48,619 nt of DNA from JAWXTK01 sp044433645 (lineage in GTDB: Bacteria > Bacteroidota > Bacteroidia > Bacteroidales > Rikenellaceae), in contig JAWXTK010000018.1 of the NCBI GenBank assembly GCA_044433645.1, forward strand, positions 1 to 48,619. Direction: 5' to 3'. Within the stretch, counting starts at the first letter, position 1, and each line of letters begins with the position of its first letter. The notes beneath the pieces are model-generated. The model had not been told where the DNA came from. It saw only the letters and a program-made list of their open reading frames with translations, and did not search any database. Below are positions 16,601 to 23,807 of the stretch, one piece after another. The translations under genes and the position numbers were made by a program.

Positions 16601-18188
16601 GGCTGTGCTCAATGGACGTATAAAAGTTGATACTCTGCAAACTAAGGTGGCTTATACCAACGTTGATTATATGACCTATGGCTCAGAGATAGAAGTGAAA
16701 GATAATGTTTTTACGCTTAAAGCTACTGATGTATACGATGTTAAGGGAAATAAGGCTGTGATGACCATGGATTTGAGGAGTAGATATTTCAAGAATTTTA
16801 GCTTTGACATAGGTATTATGCCTACAAATTTAATGGTGCTAAACACCACGCGCGAGTTAAACGAAGATTTCTATGGTACGGTCTACGGCTCGGGGGGAGC
16901 TCGTATTACGGGTGATGTGCTGGGTGTGAATCTAGATATTGTTGCATCAACGAGTCCGGGTTCGAGCTTTGTTGTGCCACTTAACGGCCAGAGTTCTATC
17001 TCGGCAGCCGACTTTATAGTCTTTGTGAAACCCGAAGATTTAGTAGCTGATAGCCTGAAAAATGATAAACAAAGACATACTCTAGCCTCGTTGATGAGCA
17101 CTGAGAAGAAACAGTCAAATATGAATATCAACATGACCCTAACGGTTAATACTAATGCTGACCTCTACCTTGAGATGGATGCTTCTGCTGGGGGGTCGCT
17201 TAGGGGTAAGGGTAACGGCATACTTAATATTAATGTTAACCCTACAACGGGCGTGTTTAATATGTATGGTGATTACAACCTAACCGAGGGTATTTATATG
17301 TTCTCTTTGCAGAATATTATTAACAAACGCTTTGTGATTCAGGACGGTAGCTCTATTGTTTGGCGAGGAGACCCTTTGGATGCAACCATAGATATATCGG
17401 CAGTTTATAAGGTTAAGGCCTCGCTTGAGCCTCTTATTTCGAGCTCTTCCTCAGAGGAGGATGAGAGTGATGATACTTATAGCAAAAGTGTTCCGGTGGA
17501 TTGTGAAATTCAGCTTATGGATCGTTTGATGAACCCCACAATTACCTTTAATGTGGCTGTGCCTAGTCTTGATGCCGAGGTGCAGAGTGTAGTGTCTAAT
17601 GCTCTTAATACTCAGGAGGTTATGGCTACTCAGTTCTTTACCTTGCTGGCTTTTAATAGTTTTTATTCAGATACAGATTCTCAGAGTTTGAATATAGGTA
17701 CTGGTGGTACGGTTACGGGTTTTGAGTTCCTGTCGAGCCAGCTGAGTAACTGGATTTCGTCGGATAAATACAATATAGGTATTCGTTATAGACCCAAGGG
17801 CGATACGACATCAGATGAGCTGGATATAGGTCTGTCAACTTCTATTATTGATGATAGGTTACTTTTGGAGGTTGAGGGTAATTTTGACTTTGGAAACAAC
17901 ACCTCGGTTGATGAGACTACGACCAACTCCATAACGGGCGATTTTTACTTAACATGGCTCTTAGATAAGGCTGGTTCTATTAAAATGAAGGCATTTACCA
18001 GGACTATGGACCGTTTTGACGAGAACCAAGATTTGCAAGAAAGTGGAATAGGTGTGTATTATACAGAAAATTTTAATAAATTTGGAGATATTTTATCTAA
18101 CTTTAGAAATAGATACAAAATCAAAAAGAGAATTAAGAAAAATAAAAAACAACAAATAAAACAAGAAGAAACTAATAAAGAAGAATAA
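13644..18188 (+). CDS. TamB-domain translocation/assembly protein (AsmA-like superfamily)
   Basis: This is a very large envelope protein (1514 residues from this start). One N-terminal signal anchor (VIKILVSIISSLVLVMIILPVLL) is followed by a long, beta-rich periplasmic body of repeating D-x-L-x-V strands, as in TamB/YhdP-type bridge proteins. The last 350 residues form the TamB C-terminal domain, with GNGILNINVNPTTGVFNMYGDYNLTEG split over strands, then SSIVWRGDPLDATIDI and an IGIRYRPKGD segment. The tail is highly basic and Lys/Gln-rich (residues of about 1490-1514). TamB-like proteins move lipids and/or outer-membrane proteins between membranes. The start at 13644 gives a proper signal anchor and lies about 14 nt after the predicted transcription start. 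It is the first gene of an envelope operon, 3 bp ahead of exbB. Confidence 0.9.
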   Translation: MRKVIKILVSIISSLVLVMIILPVLLSLSLQVGVIQNYAARSSAEFLSKKLGAEITLDNIHLKLFNRVSMDGVCFNDFEGDTLIYAKNLSFAITSIDAKNIEINLNYLNLTDAKFYMYETDRGVSNFREILIKLRSDKPKEEKRFTLRSNTVDVKNIRYKFRKINPKQRDYGVNFEDLDVVRANVSVTDMEIIRDSVNLKIKHIDLEDKSGFKVKEFEAKNFIISPSCMIIDRFNFLLQDSRVNADYLTFSSKDWSDYKEFIDKVVMGGSFYESRVSTNDIAYFAPRLKDWNTVYRNFSGKAVGEVRDLKVDLKQADIAKLTQIQADVRMVGLPDVYATDFDVKILGLKTDIKDADTILRSMAPSVMSLTSDSLLLALGDIELMGEFKGRLEKFTTKVDAITGLGDVSVEARMVTDTLPKGRRRLMASFIADSLDLKQITGSKVFGKADLKGDVTLREYNKNLSVDLLSSISKLEFNSYTYSDIHINALKNNDKYQAMIVSGDKNMNFELDANIDFRSTLPNYGFELDLKRADLKTTNIYTKDKVSLLELALKGKGEGLNYQQVNGYVDFEDVTYTNSSDTVSTGKFSLRGENSDDSKFINLDSDFADVRFTSKMGLQQLDAYMSELISDYVPLLVDNSKIEPLDSSIVDDKNNYSLLKVDIKDVNEIVGIFTPGLEIAQGATFMYMANPSNRDFSITFQADYIKKDKFYVGYLNANTSNKLDSLSVYLNADEVYAMGIYMPKFSVVAGARNNKMSLFGGFANEQSNLKARISLDALLREDKNKDTELLVRINNSSFNNKNRLWDISSGDMIYSKSSMQIDDFEIVNNNQRLHIDGLASTSDKDTLQLTLTNFDISPFSSLTEKLGYGFNGRLTGNVDVVSAFKTPNLFADMDLKELKFNEVDAPDSKFVSQWDFARKRARFTFTSQGVDKPVVQGFYSPGDGRYMADIEIDRVDLSLLDPLLKGVLKSSRGNAEASLTLTGQGREAVLNGRIKVDTLQTKVAYTNVDYMTYGSEIEVKDNVFTLKATDVYDVKGNKAVMTMDLRSRYFKNFSFDIGIMPTNLMVLNTTRELNEDFYGTVYGSGGARITGDVLGVNLDIVASTSPGSSFVVPLNGQSSISAADFIVFVKPEDLVADSLKNDKQRHTLASLMSTEKKQSNMNINMTLTVNTNADLYLEMDASAGGSLRGKGNGILNINVNPTTGVFNMYGDYNLTEGIYMFSLQNIINKRFVIQDGSSIVWRGDPLDATIDISAVYKVKASLEPLISSSSSEEDESDDTYSKSVPVDCEIQLMDRLMNPTITFNVAVPSLDAEVQSVVSNALNTQEVMATQFFTLLAFNSFYSDTDSQSLNIGTGGTVTGFEFLSSQLSNWISSDKYNIGIRYRPKGDTTSDELDIGLSTSIIDDRLLLEVEGNFDFGNNTSVDETTTNSITGDFYLTWLLDKAGSIKMKAFTRTMDRFDENQDLQESGIGVYYTENFNKFGDILSNFRNRYKIKKRIKKNKKQQIKQEETNKEE

Positions 18189-18191
18189 ATT

Positions 18192-18884
18192 ATGAGCATG
18201 TTATTACAAACATCAGCAGCTGCAACAGAGCTAGCTGAAACAGCAACTACAACGACAACAAGCATGGGCTTAGGCGAACTTATTATGGCAGGAGGATTTT
18301 TGATGATACCTCTAGCTATTTTAGGACTTATTACGATTTTTATTTTTGTGGAGCGTTTTATAGCTATTCGTCGCGCCTCAAAAACTGATTTAACTTTTAT
18401 TAATAAAATTCGTGATAATATCTTTGAGGGTAAAATCGCAGTAGCAATAGATCTGTGCCAAAATACAGATACTCCTATCGCTCGCATGGTAGAAAAGGGC
18501 ATAGAGCGCATAGGTCGTCCTATGAGTGATGTGCAAACTTCGATAGAAAATGTGGCAAACCTAGAGGTTAGTAAACTAGAGACTGGGCTGCCATTTTTGG
18601 CAACTATCGCAGGTGGTGCACCTATGATAGGTTTTCTAGGTACGGTAATTGGTATGGTTCGCGCGTTTATGAATCTTTCTCAGGCTGGTGGCGCTGTTGA
18701 TATGAGTATGCTTTCGAGTGGTATGTATGTGGCTATGATTACTACCGTAGCTGGACTTATTGTTGGTATTCCTGCCTATTTTGGATATAACTACTTGGTG
18801 GCTATCATAGAAAAATTGGTGTTTAAAATGGAGGCTAACTCTATTGCTTTTATGGATATTTTGAATCAACCTGTAGAAAAATAA
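18192..18884 (+). CDS. exbB: MotA/TolQ/ExbB proton channel protein
   Basis: The 230-residue inner-membrane protein has three transmembrane helices in the ExbB pattern: one near residues 34-55 (GGFLMIPLAILGLITIFIFVERF), then a cytoplasmic region with EKGIERIGRP and NLEVSKLETGLPFLATIAGGAPMIGFLGTVIG, and a final pair around MISTV-type blocks (here VAMITTVAGLIVGIPAYFGYNYL). The channel, together with ExbD, uses the proton gradient to drive TonB. The N-terminal 28 residues are a Thr/Ala-rich leader typical of Bacteroidetes ExbB. It lies 3 bp after the tamB-like gene and 4 bp before exbD. Confidence 0.93.
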   Translation: MSMLLQTSAAATELAETATTTTTSMGLGELIMAGGFLMIPLAILGLITIFIFVERFIAIRRASKTDLTFINKIRDNIFEGKIAVAIDLCQNTDTPIARMVEKGIERIGRPMSDVQTSIENVANLEVSKLETGLPFLATIAGGAPMIGFLGTVIGMVRAFMNLSQAGGAVDMSMLSSGMYVAMITTVAGLIVGIPAYFGYNYLVAIIEKLVFKMEANSIAFMDILNQPVEK

Positions 18885-18888
18885 GATT

Positions 18889-19281
18889 ATGGCTATTAAA
18901 AGAGGTTCAAAAGTTGAAAAGTCTTATAGCGCAGCATCTATGACAGATTTGATGTTCTTGTTGTTGATATTTTTGCTGATATCTACAACGCTCATCAACC
19001 CTAATGCACTGAAATTATTGCTGCCCCAGAGCACAAATAATATTAAGGAAAAACCTTATACTACCGTTTCTATTACCCAGGATTTGAACTACTATGTAGA
19101 AATGGAGCCTGTTGATTTTAAAGATTTGGAGCGCACGCTTAACACTAAATTAGATGGTGTAGCTGACCCGACTGTCTCGCTGCATTGCGACAAGAGTGTG
19201 CCAGTTGAGCAGGTGGTTGAGGTGATGAATATCGCAAAAGACAATAAATATAAATTGATTTTGGCAACTAGCCCACAATAA
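18889..19281 (+). CDS. exbD: Biopolymer transport protein ExbD/TolR
   Basis: The 130-residue protein has one N-terminal transmembrane helix with the essential aspartate, MTDLMFLLLIFLLISTTLI, and a small periplasmic domain ending in IAKDNKYKLILATSPQ. The helix aspartate carries protons in the ExbB-ExbD motor. The middle segment VSLHCDKSVPVEQVVEVMNIA corresponds to the usual D-K-x-V-P-x-x-x-V-V block of the family. Only one exbD is present here, while many Bacteroidetes tonB clusters carry two. It is placed between exbB and the tonB-like gene (7-bp gap). Confidence 0.92.
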   Translation: MAIKRGSKVEKSYSAASMTDLMFLLLIFLLISTTLINPNALKLLLPQSTNNIKEKPYTTVSITQDLNYYVEMEPVDFKDLERTLNTKLDGVADPTVSLHCDKSVPVEQVVEVMNIAKDNKYKLILATSPQ

Positions 19282-19288
19282 AAATTAG

Positions 19289-20053
19289 ATGTACTACGAC
19301 CAAACAGACGATAATAAAAAAGGCAAGATTCTAGCAATCTTGGCCTCGCTGTGTTATATCTTGCTGTGGGTGCTGCTCATTATTTTTATCTCCTTTGAGA
19401 ACACAAACACAGAGGAAAGTGGTGGAATATTAATAGATTTTGGTGACTCAGAACTCTCTGAAGGGACTAGGGATTTGGCTTATGTTGAAGCTGAGGTAGT
19501 ATCTGAGCCTGAGCCTACTCCTCAGGTTGAGGAGCAAACTTTGACTCAGGATTTTGAGCCTGCACCCCAAGTAGAGGCTACACCAGAGATAATAGAGCCT
19601 ACACCCGAGCTCGTAGAGCCTGAGCCTAAACCCAGAGAGGTGAATAAGGCTGCTCTCTTTAGAGGAAACACTGCCCAGAGCCCATCTAAGAGTGAGGGCG
19701 AGAGCACAGGCGAGGGCAACCAAGGTCACGAGGCAGGGCTAGAAGATGGCAGTAAACAAGGCATGGGACAAAGCACTGAGGGTCATACTTTTGACTTGAG
19801 AGGGCGAAACTTAATAGGTAAACTACCTTTGCCTAGCGAGGCTTCGCAGGAATACGGCCAGGTTGTGATTCGCATAGTTGTGTCTTCAAGGGGAGATGTC
19901 ACTTCGGCAGATTTCCAGTCTTCGGGCTCAACTACTCAAAACTCTGTGTTGGTTGCAGCAGCTATTGAGGCAGCCAAAAAAGCTAAATTTAATTTAGTAG
20001 ATACGCTAACGCCCCAGCAAGGAACAATAACTTATGTATTTAAATTACAATGA
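19289..20053 (+). CDS. TonB-like energy transducer
   Basis: The 254-residue protein has a short cytoplasmic start, one transmembrane helix (ILAILASLCYILLWVLLIIFISF, residues of about 13-35), and a long periplasmic linker rich in Glu/Pro (residues of about 65-115). A Gly/Ser-rich stretch follows, and then a compact C-terminal domain of about 75 residues (YGQVVIRIVVSSRGDVTSADF to the final TYVFKLQ). This is the TonB layout: the linker spans the periplasm and the C-terminal domain contacts outer-membrane receptors. The C-terminal domain is short, with the V-x-x-x-G-x-V core rather than the full YP-motif of classical TonB, so it may belong to the TolA/TonB-like branch. The stop overlaps the DUF1573 gene by 4 bp. 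Confidence 0.85.
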   Translation: MYYDQTDDNKKGKILAILASLCYILLWVLLIIFISFENTNTEESGGILIDFGDSELSEGTRDLAYVEAEVVSEPEPTPQVEEQTLTQDFEPAPQVEATPEIIEPTPELVEPEPKPREVNKAALFRGNTAQSPSKSEGESTGEGNQGHEAGLEDGSKQGMGQSTEGHTFDLRGRNLIGKLPLPSEASQEYGQVVIRIVVSSRGDVTSADFQSSGSTTQNSVLVAAAIEAAKKAKFNLVDTLTPQQGTITYVFKLQ

Positions 20054-20472
20054 GAAAACTAGGTTTAATATTATTCGCGCTTTTTACGCTAGGCTTTGGG
20101 GCATGGTCTCAGACCATGGTCTTTGATAGGACTAGTGTGGATCTGGGTGAGCTGCCTTATAACGGTGGTAATGTGGATTTCGACTATAGGATTACTAACA
20201 CTAGTGATAGTGTACTTGTGATTTATAGCGTAGAAGTTACGTGTGATTGCACCGATATAAAATATAGTAGAAGACCCGTTAAAAAGGGAGAAAGTACGAC
20301 TGTAAAAGTAACTTATAAACCTAATCTCACAACGGGTACATTTAGAAAAGCTGTGCAAATTTATGCAAATACAGACCAAGAAAGACATATAGTGACTTTT
20401 ATGGGTGAGATAACATCTGAGGAAGATATTGATGCAGATGCAGACGAGGAGGACGAGGATGATCTTGAGTAG
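20050..20472 (+). CDS. DUF1573 exported Ig-like protein
   Basis: The 140-residue protein has a cleavable signal peptide (MRKLGLILFALFTLGFGAWSQ) followed by one DUF1573 domain, an ASPM/MSP-like immunoglobulin fold: FDRTSVDLGELPYNGG, FRITNTSD-like FDYRITNTSDSVLVI, the paired-cysteine block VTCDCTD and LTTGTFRKAVQIYAN. Such small exported proteins are common in Bacteroidetes; their role is unknown. The tail is unusually acidic (residues of about 123-140, almost all Asp and Glu). Part of that acidic coding sequence also contains the start of the next gene (overlap 14 bp), so the tail composition may be shaped by the start signals of its neighbour. Confidence 0.88.
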   Translation: MRKLGLILFALFTLGFGAWSQTMVFDRTSVDLGELPYNGGNVDFDYRITNTSDSVLVIYSVEVTCDCTDIKYSRRPVKKGESTTVKVTYKPNLTTGTFRKAVQIYANTDQERHIVTFMGEITSEEDIDADADEEDEDDLE

Positions 20473-21784
20473 AATATTAATAAAGGATGCTATGATTCTG
20501 CCCATGAATGTGGAGAGCACAGAGCCTAAGTACTTTAAGGGTGCGCTTGGCATAGAGGGCGAGAATATAGTCTTTGTTGCCAAACAGGGTGACAAGATAA
20601 TAGATAACTTCAAGGCAGATAGAGTGATAGACGGCACAAATAAAGTTGTGATGCCGGGGCTTATTAATGCTCACACTCATGTGTCTATGACTTTGCTCAG
20701 GGGCTATGCCGATGATATGCCACTTATGAGTTGGCTTAATGATAAGATTTGGCCTTTTGAGGCTTTGCTTTGTGATGAAGATATTATGGTGGGTGCTCGG
20801 CTGGGCATAAGCGAGATGCTGCTTGGTGGCACTACTTGTTTTGTGGATATGTATTATGGCGAGAATAAGATTTTTGATGTGGTTGAGGGTATGGGAATTA
20901 GAGCTATGCTGTCGGCTACTTTGACAGACTTTAATAGAGCTGCTTTTGAGAGCGATTTCTCGGCTTTGATGCAAAAATGCGAGACTAGAGCTAACGACAA
21001 AATAGGCGTTTTCTTGTCTCCTCATGCGCCTTATACTGTTAGTTGTGAGAATTTTAGCTATGTTAAACACTTAAGCGAAAAATATAATCTACCCATACAT
21101 ATTCACCTTAGCGAGACAGAGAGCGAACTTGAGATAATCAAAGAAAAATATGGTTTAACACCCACAGAATTTCTCTTGCGTGAGGGTATCTTGGACTGTA
21201 AAACTTTGGCTGCTCACGGAGTGCATCTTACGGATGAGGATATGGAAATTTTGCGCCAAAAAGATGTTAGCGTAGTGCATAATCCTCAGAGTAATATGAA
21301 GCTCGCTAGTGGCGTTGCGCCCGTTGTAGCTTTGCTTGAGGGTGGCGTTAACGTGGCTTTGGGCACTGACGGAGCTAGTTCTAACAATGATTTGGATATG
21401 TGGGAGGAGATGCGTTCGGCAAGTTTTTTGCAGAAAGTTTCAACTCTTGATCCTTGCGTGTTAAACGCCTATGATGTGCTGAAAATGGCAACTGTGAATG
21501 GCGCTAAGGCCATAGGGCGTGATGATTTGGGAGTGTTAAAGCATGGGAATAAGGCAGATGTGATTTTGATAGATACTTTTACGGCTCACTTGCGCCCTTT
21601 GCATGATGTGGTGGCAAGTTTGGTGTATAGTGCCAAAAGCACGGATGTTGACATGGTGATAGTAGGAGGTGAGATTTTAGTTGAGGATAAAAAATTGAAA
21701 AAAGTTGATTTGCCTGAGCTTATTTTACAGAGTGAGAGAGTAGTGAAAAATATACTTAAAAGAGGAAATTTTAATAAAAATTAA
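20459..21784 (+). CDS. Amidohydrolase of the MtaD/SAH deaminase family
   Basis: The protein (441 residues from this start) is a metal-dependent deaminase of the 5-methylthioadenosine/S-adenosylhomocysteine type. Metal ligands and family blocks are in order: MPGLINAHTHVSMTLLRGYADD (HxH), LSPHAPYTVS, IHIHLSETESE, LAAHGVHLTDED, VVHNPQSNMKLASGVAPV and ALGTDGASSNNDLDMW. These fit deaminases of the cytosolic amidohydrolase superfamily with one catalytic metal. I chose the ATG at 20459, which begins MILSRILIKDAMILP, because residues before it have no family counterpart and a GAGGAGGACGAGG stretch just upstream can serve as ribosome binding site. It overlaps the DUF1573 stop by 14 bp. The exact substrate (MTA, SAH or another adenosine) is not decided by sequence. 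Confidence 0.88.
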   Translation: MILSRILIKDAMILPMNVESTEPKYFKGALGIEGENIVFVAKQGDKIIDNFKADRVIDGTNKVVMPGLINAHTHVSMTLLRGYADDMPLMSWLNDKIWPFEALLCDEDIMVGARLGISEMLLGGTTCFVDMYYGENKIFDVVEGMGIRAMLSATLTDFNRAAFESDFSALMQKCETRANDKIGVFLSPHAPYTVSCENFSYVKHLSEKYNLPIHIHLSETESELEIIKEKYGLTPTEFLLREGILDCKTLAAHGVHLTDEDMEILRQKDVSVVHNPQSNMKLASGVAPVVALLEGGVNVALGTDGASSNNDLDMWEEMRSASFLQKVSTLDPCVLNAYDVLKMATVNGAKAIGRDDLGVLKHGNKADVILIDTFTAHLRPLHDVVASLVYSAKSTDVDMVIVGGEILVEDKKLKKVDLPELILQSERVVKNILKRGNFNKN

Positions 21785-21795
21785 TATTTTTTATC

Positions 21796-21825
21796 TTGCA
21801 AATATCAATTTAATTTGTATCTTTA
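21796..21825 (+). promoter_or_regulatory. Promoter of the TraR/DksA-like gene
   Basis: TTG (21796-21798), a 19-nt spacer and TATCTTTA (21818-21825, last base differs from the consensus G) predict transcription from about 21831. The leader of about 45 nt before the ATG at 21876 is longer than for most other genes here. Confidence 0.5.
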
Positions 21826-21875
21826 CAAAAATAAACAAAAGAGGTTTGTAACTATTTTCGTTAAAATTTAGAGCT

Positions 21876-22247
21876 ATGGACGAGAGAACACGTTATTCGG
21901 ATGCTGAGCTGGCCGAATTCAAAGAGATTATTATAGAAAAATTAGCTAAGGCTAAGGACGACTACGACTTGTTGCGCGCGACAATCACCCACAGTGCTAG
22001 TAACGACACTGAGGACACTTCGCCTACGTTTAAAGTTTTGGAAGAAGGTGCTGCGACTTTGTCTAAAGAGGAGTCTGGACGTTTGGCTCAACGTCAGCTT
22101 AAATTTATTCAACATCTTGAGGCTGCGCTTATTAGGATAGAGAATAAAACTTATGGTATTTGCCGCGAAACAGGTAAACTTATACCTAAAGAAAGACTTA
22201 AAATTGTTCCTCACGCTACTTTGTGTATAGAGGCTAAGGGAAAATAA
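21876..22247 (+). CDS. TraR/DksA-family zinc-finger-like protein
   Basis: The 123-residue protein has an N-terminal helical part (YSDAELAEFKEIIIEKLAKAK) and an acidic turn (NDTEDTSPTF), a coiled helix (residues of about 62-90) and the C-terminal finger region YGICRETGKLIPKERLKIVPHATLC. DksA-like proteins enter the secondary channel of RNA polymerase and act with ppGpp in the stringent response. Only two of the four zinc cysteines remain (Cys96 and Cys117; the partners are Thr99 and Ala120), as I recall for Bacteroidetes members. It has its own promoter and ends in a hairpin before rnhA. Confidence 0.88.
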   Translation: MDERTRYSDAELAEFKEIIIEKLAKAKDDYDLLRATITHSASNDTEDTSPTFKVLEEGAATLSKEESGRLAQRQLKFIQHLEAALIRIENKTYGICRETGKLIPKERLKIVPHATLCIEAKGK

Positions 22248-22267
22248 TTTAACTAAAATATTAAAAT

Positions 22268-22309
22268 AAAGAGTTGCCTATTTATGGAATTAAATCAGGC
22301 GACTCTTTT
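22268..22309 (+). terminator. Hairpin between the DksA-like gene and rnhA
   Basis: AAAGAGTTGCCT (22268-22279) pairs with AGGCGACTCTTT (22297-22308; one G-U) around a 17-nt loop, followed by only four T. It ends 16 bp before the rnhA start codon, so it is a terminator for the upstream gene or an attenuator of rnhA. Confidence 0.55.
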
Positions 22310-22324
22310 GTGGTTTATAATGTA

Positions 22325-22777
22325 ATGGCACAGATTATTATTTATACTGACGGTTCGGCGCTTGGCAATCCTGGTAAGGGGGGCTATGGCGTTGTGCTTA
22401 GTTGTGGGAAGTTTTACAAGGAGCTTAGTTGTGGCTATAAGTTAACCACTAATAATCGTATGGAGCTCTTGGCTGTTATAGTGGCTTTGGAGGCTTTAAA
22501 GATTCCTGGCAGCGAGGTTATGATATATTCTGATTCTAAATATGTGGTTGATGCTGTTAGTAAGGGCTGGGTTTTTAATTGGGTTAAGACTCGCTTTAAG
22601 GACAAGAAAAACAGCGACTTATGGCTCAGGTTCTTGCAGATTTACAATAAGCATCAAGTGAAATTTACATGGGTGAAGGGGCACGCCAATATCCCAGGCA
22701 ATGAGAGATGTGATGTGTTGGCTGTTGCGGCTGCAAGTTCTGCAAATTTGCTTGTTGACGAAGGATATCAGGGGTAG
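22325..22777 (+). CDS. rnhA: Ribonuclease HI
   Basis: The enzyme (150 residues) cleaves the RNA strand of RNA-DNA hybrids. The catalytic acidic residues are in order: Asp8 in IIYTDGSALGNPG, Glu in NNRMELLAVIVAL, Asp in VMIYSDSKYVVD, and the final Asp in GNERCDVLA. The handle region with GWVFNWVKTRFKDKKNSDLW is present, as in E. coli RNase HI. I chose the ATG at 22325, which gives MAQIIIYTDG; the longer frame from 22274 would begin inside the hairpin upstream and has no family counterpart. The last residues are VDEGYQG and the TAG stop is directly followed by the structured element at 22778. Confidence 0.93.
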   Translation: MAQIIIYTDGSALGNPGKGGYGVVLSCGKFYKELSCGYKLTTNNRMELLAVIVALEALKIPGSEVMIYSDSKYVVDAVSKGWVFNWVKTRFKDKKNSDLWLRFLQIYNKHQVKFTWVKGHANIPGNERCDVLAVAAASSANLLVDEGYQG

Positions 22778-23043
22778 GAGCTCGATGCTAGTCGCGCCCG
22801 CCTGGCGTTAAGGCATAATATGTTAACGGGGCACGAAGCTCATAAGTAGAAAAATGCTTGCATTTTTCTTTGAATGCCACAAATCGAAGATTTGTAATTA
22901 AAATGTTGTTTGCTTACTGTCAGAGCTAACGCTCTGATGCCCTCCTACAAAATGCACGCATTTTGTTTTTAAGGAGTGGAGGGCAGATGCCACTAGCGTT
23001 TAACGTCTCCGACGGCTGGCGTGCTCGCCAGTGAGCTAATGAG
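22778..23043. repeat. Structured palindromic intergenic element, copy C (two arms)
   Basis: The left arm (reverse orientation) repeats the right arm of copy B: GTTAACGGGGCACGAAGCTC, hairpin AGAAAAATGC-TT-GCATTTTTCT (22848-22869) and H1 ACAAATC-GAA-GATTTGT (22879-22895). The right arm repeats copy A: H1 as CAGAGC-TAAC-GCTCTG (22921-22936), outer stem GCCCTCC/GGAGGGC (22939-22945 and 22978-22984) around ACAAAATGC-AC-GCATTTTGT (22947-22966), then TTTAACGTCTCCGACGGC, H4 TGGCG-TGCT-CGCCA (23017-23030) and terminal TGAGCTAATGA. It fills nearly the whole gap between two convergent genes, rnhA (stop at 22777) and the ion channel (stop at 23052). The left terminus is decayed. Confidence 0.75.
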
Positions 23044-23051
23044 ATTCTTTT

Positions 23052-23807
23052 CTATCTCTTAACCCTAGCATAATACTTAATAAACGCAGAGCTAATCAAG
23101 GCCGTAGGTAGTGCAAACATCAAAACACCCAAAAATGCTGTGACACCCCCAAGTATCTTGCCCCACACAGTTACAGGGTGGATATCTCCGTAACCAACTG
23201 AGGTAATGGTGTTTATACCCCACCAAAGTCCGTCTCCTATATTATGAAAAGCATCGGGTTGAGCCGAGGATTCTATGTAAAACATGAGTGCTGAGCTGAA
23301 AATTAATATCACCCCGATAAAGAAAATCGTGGCAAATAATTCTCTGTGTATCATAATGAAAATCAGCAGTATCTCGCGAAAAGATCGTGAATAACGCGAT
23401 AACTTAAACACCAAAAAGATACGTGAAAGATCAAAAATAGTGATTAAATTCGGGTCGTTAGTATTAAAAAATGTAGGTATCACAAAGGGCATAATAGAGA
23501 TTAAATCTATAATCCCAAAAAACGATGTCACGTATTTAAGCCTAGCGCGAAAAGCAATCTTTGGATGATAGGCCGTAGGTGCAGAATTTAAGCGCTCTAG
23601 GTATTCAAAGGTGAAAATAAGTGAGGCAAAGTAAGGAATTACCTGCAAAACTTCGCGATATTCGCGACCGTAGTGCGTATTATATAAAATGCTGACAGCC
23701 AGATCACAAAGTATGATTAAGCCTATGATAATTTTGAATATCCTAGAATTTAGAATATTCACTACAAACTGTTGATGTTTGTTATCTAGCGTGCGAAAAA
23801 ATCCCAT
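23052..23807 (-). CDS. Voltage-gated-like potassium channel
   Basis: The 251-residue protein has six hydrophobic segments in the Kv layout. The first is near residues 24-42 (IFKIIIGLIILCDLAVSIL). The S4-like helix, IFDLSRIFLVFKLSRYSRSF, has only a few arginines, so voltage sensing may be weak. The pore loop carries the selectivity filter TSVGYGD, followed by the last helix (ILGGVTAFLGVLMFALPTALI). It is an ion transporter of the inner membrane. The start overlaps the preceding RluA-family gene by 22 bp, and it is the last gene of the crp-rlmD-mnmD-cdd-rluA operon. A channel of this type is found near glutamate decarboxylase in some Bacteroides (recalled, not checked); here gad lies about 4 kb away. 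Confidence 0.9.
   Translation of the reverse strand: MGFFRTLDNKHQQFVVNILNSRIFKIIIGLIILCDLAVSILYNTHYGREYREVLQVIPYFASLIFTFEYLERLNSAPTAYHPKIAFRARLKYVTSFFGIIDLISIMPFVIPTFFNTNDPNLITIFDLSRIFLVFKLSRYSRSFREILLIFIMIHRELFATIFFIGVILIFSSALMFYIESSAQPDAFHNIGDGLWWGINTITSVGYGDIHPVTVWGKILGGVTAFLGVLMFALPTALISSAFIKYYARVKR

Noticed and set aside
19448..21070. Long antisense frames opposite the tonB-like, DUF1573 and amidohydrolase genes
   Set aside because: Composition mirrors the acidic, repeat-rich coding strand; no family motif is visible and the plus-strand genes are well supported.
22274..22324. Longer RNase HI start
   Set aside because: The extra 17 residues are encoded by the hairpin between genes and do not resemble the family; the ATG at 22325 gives the normal N-terminus.
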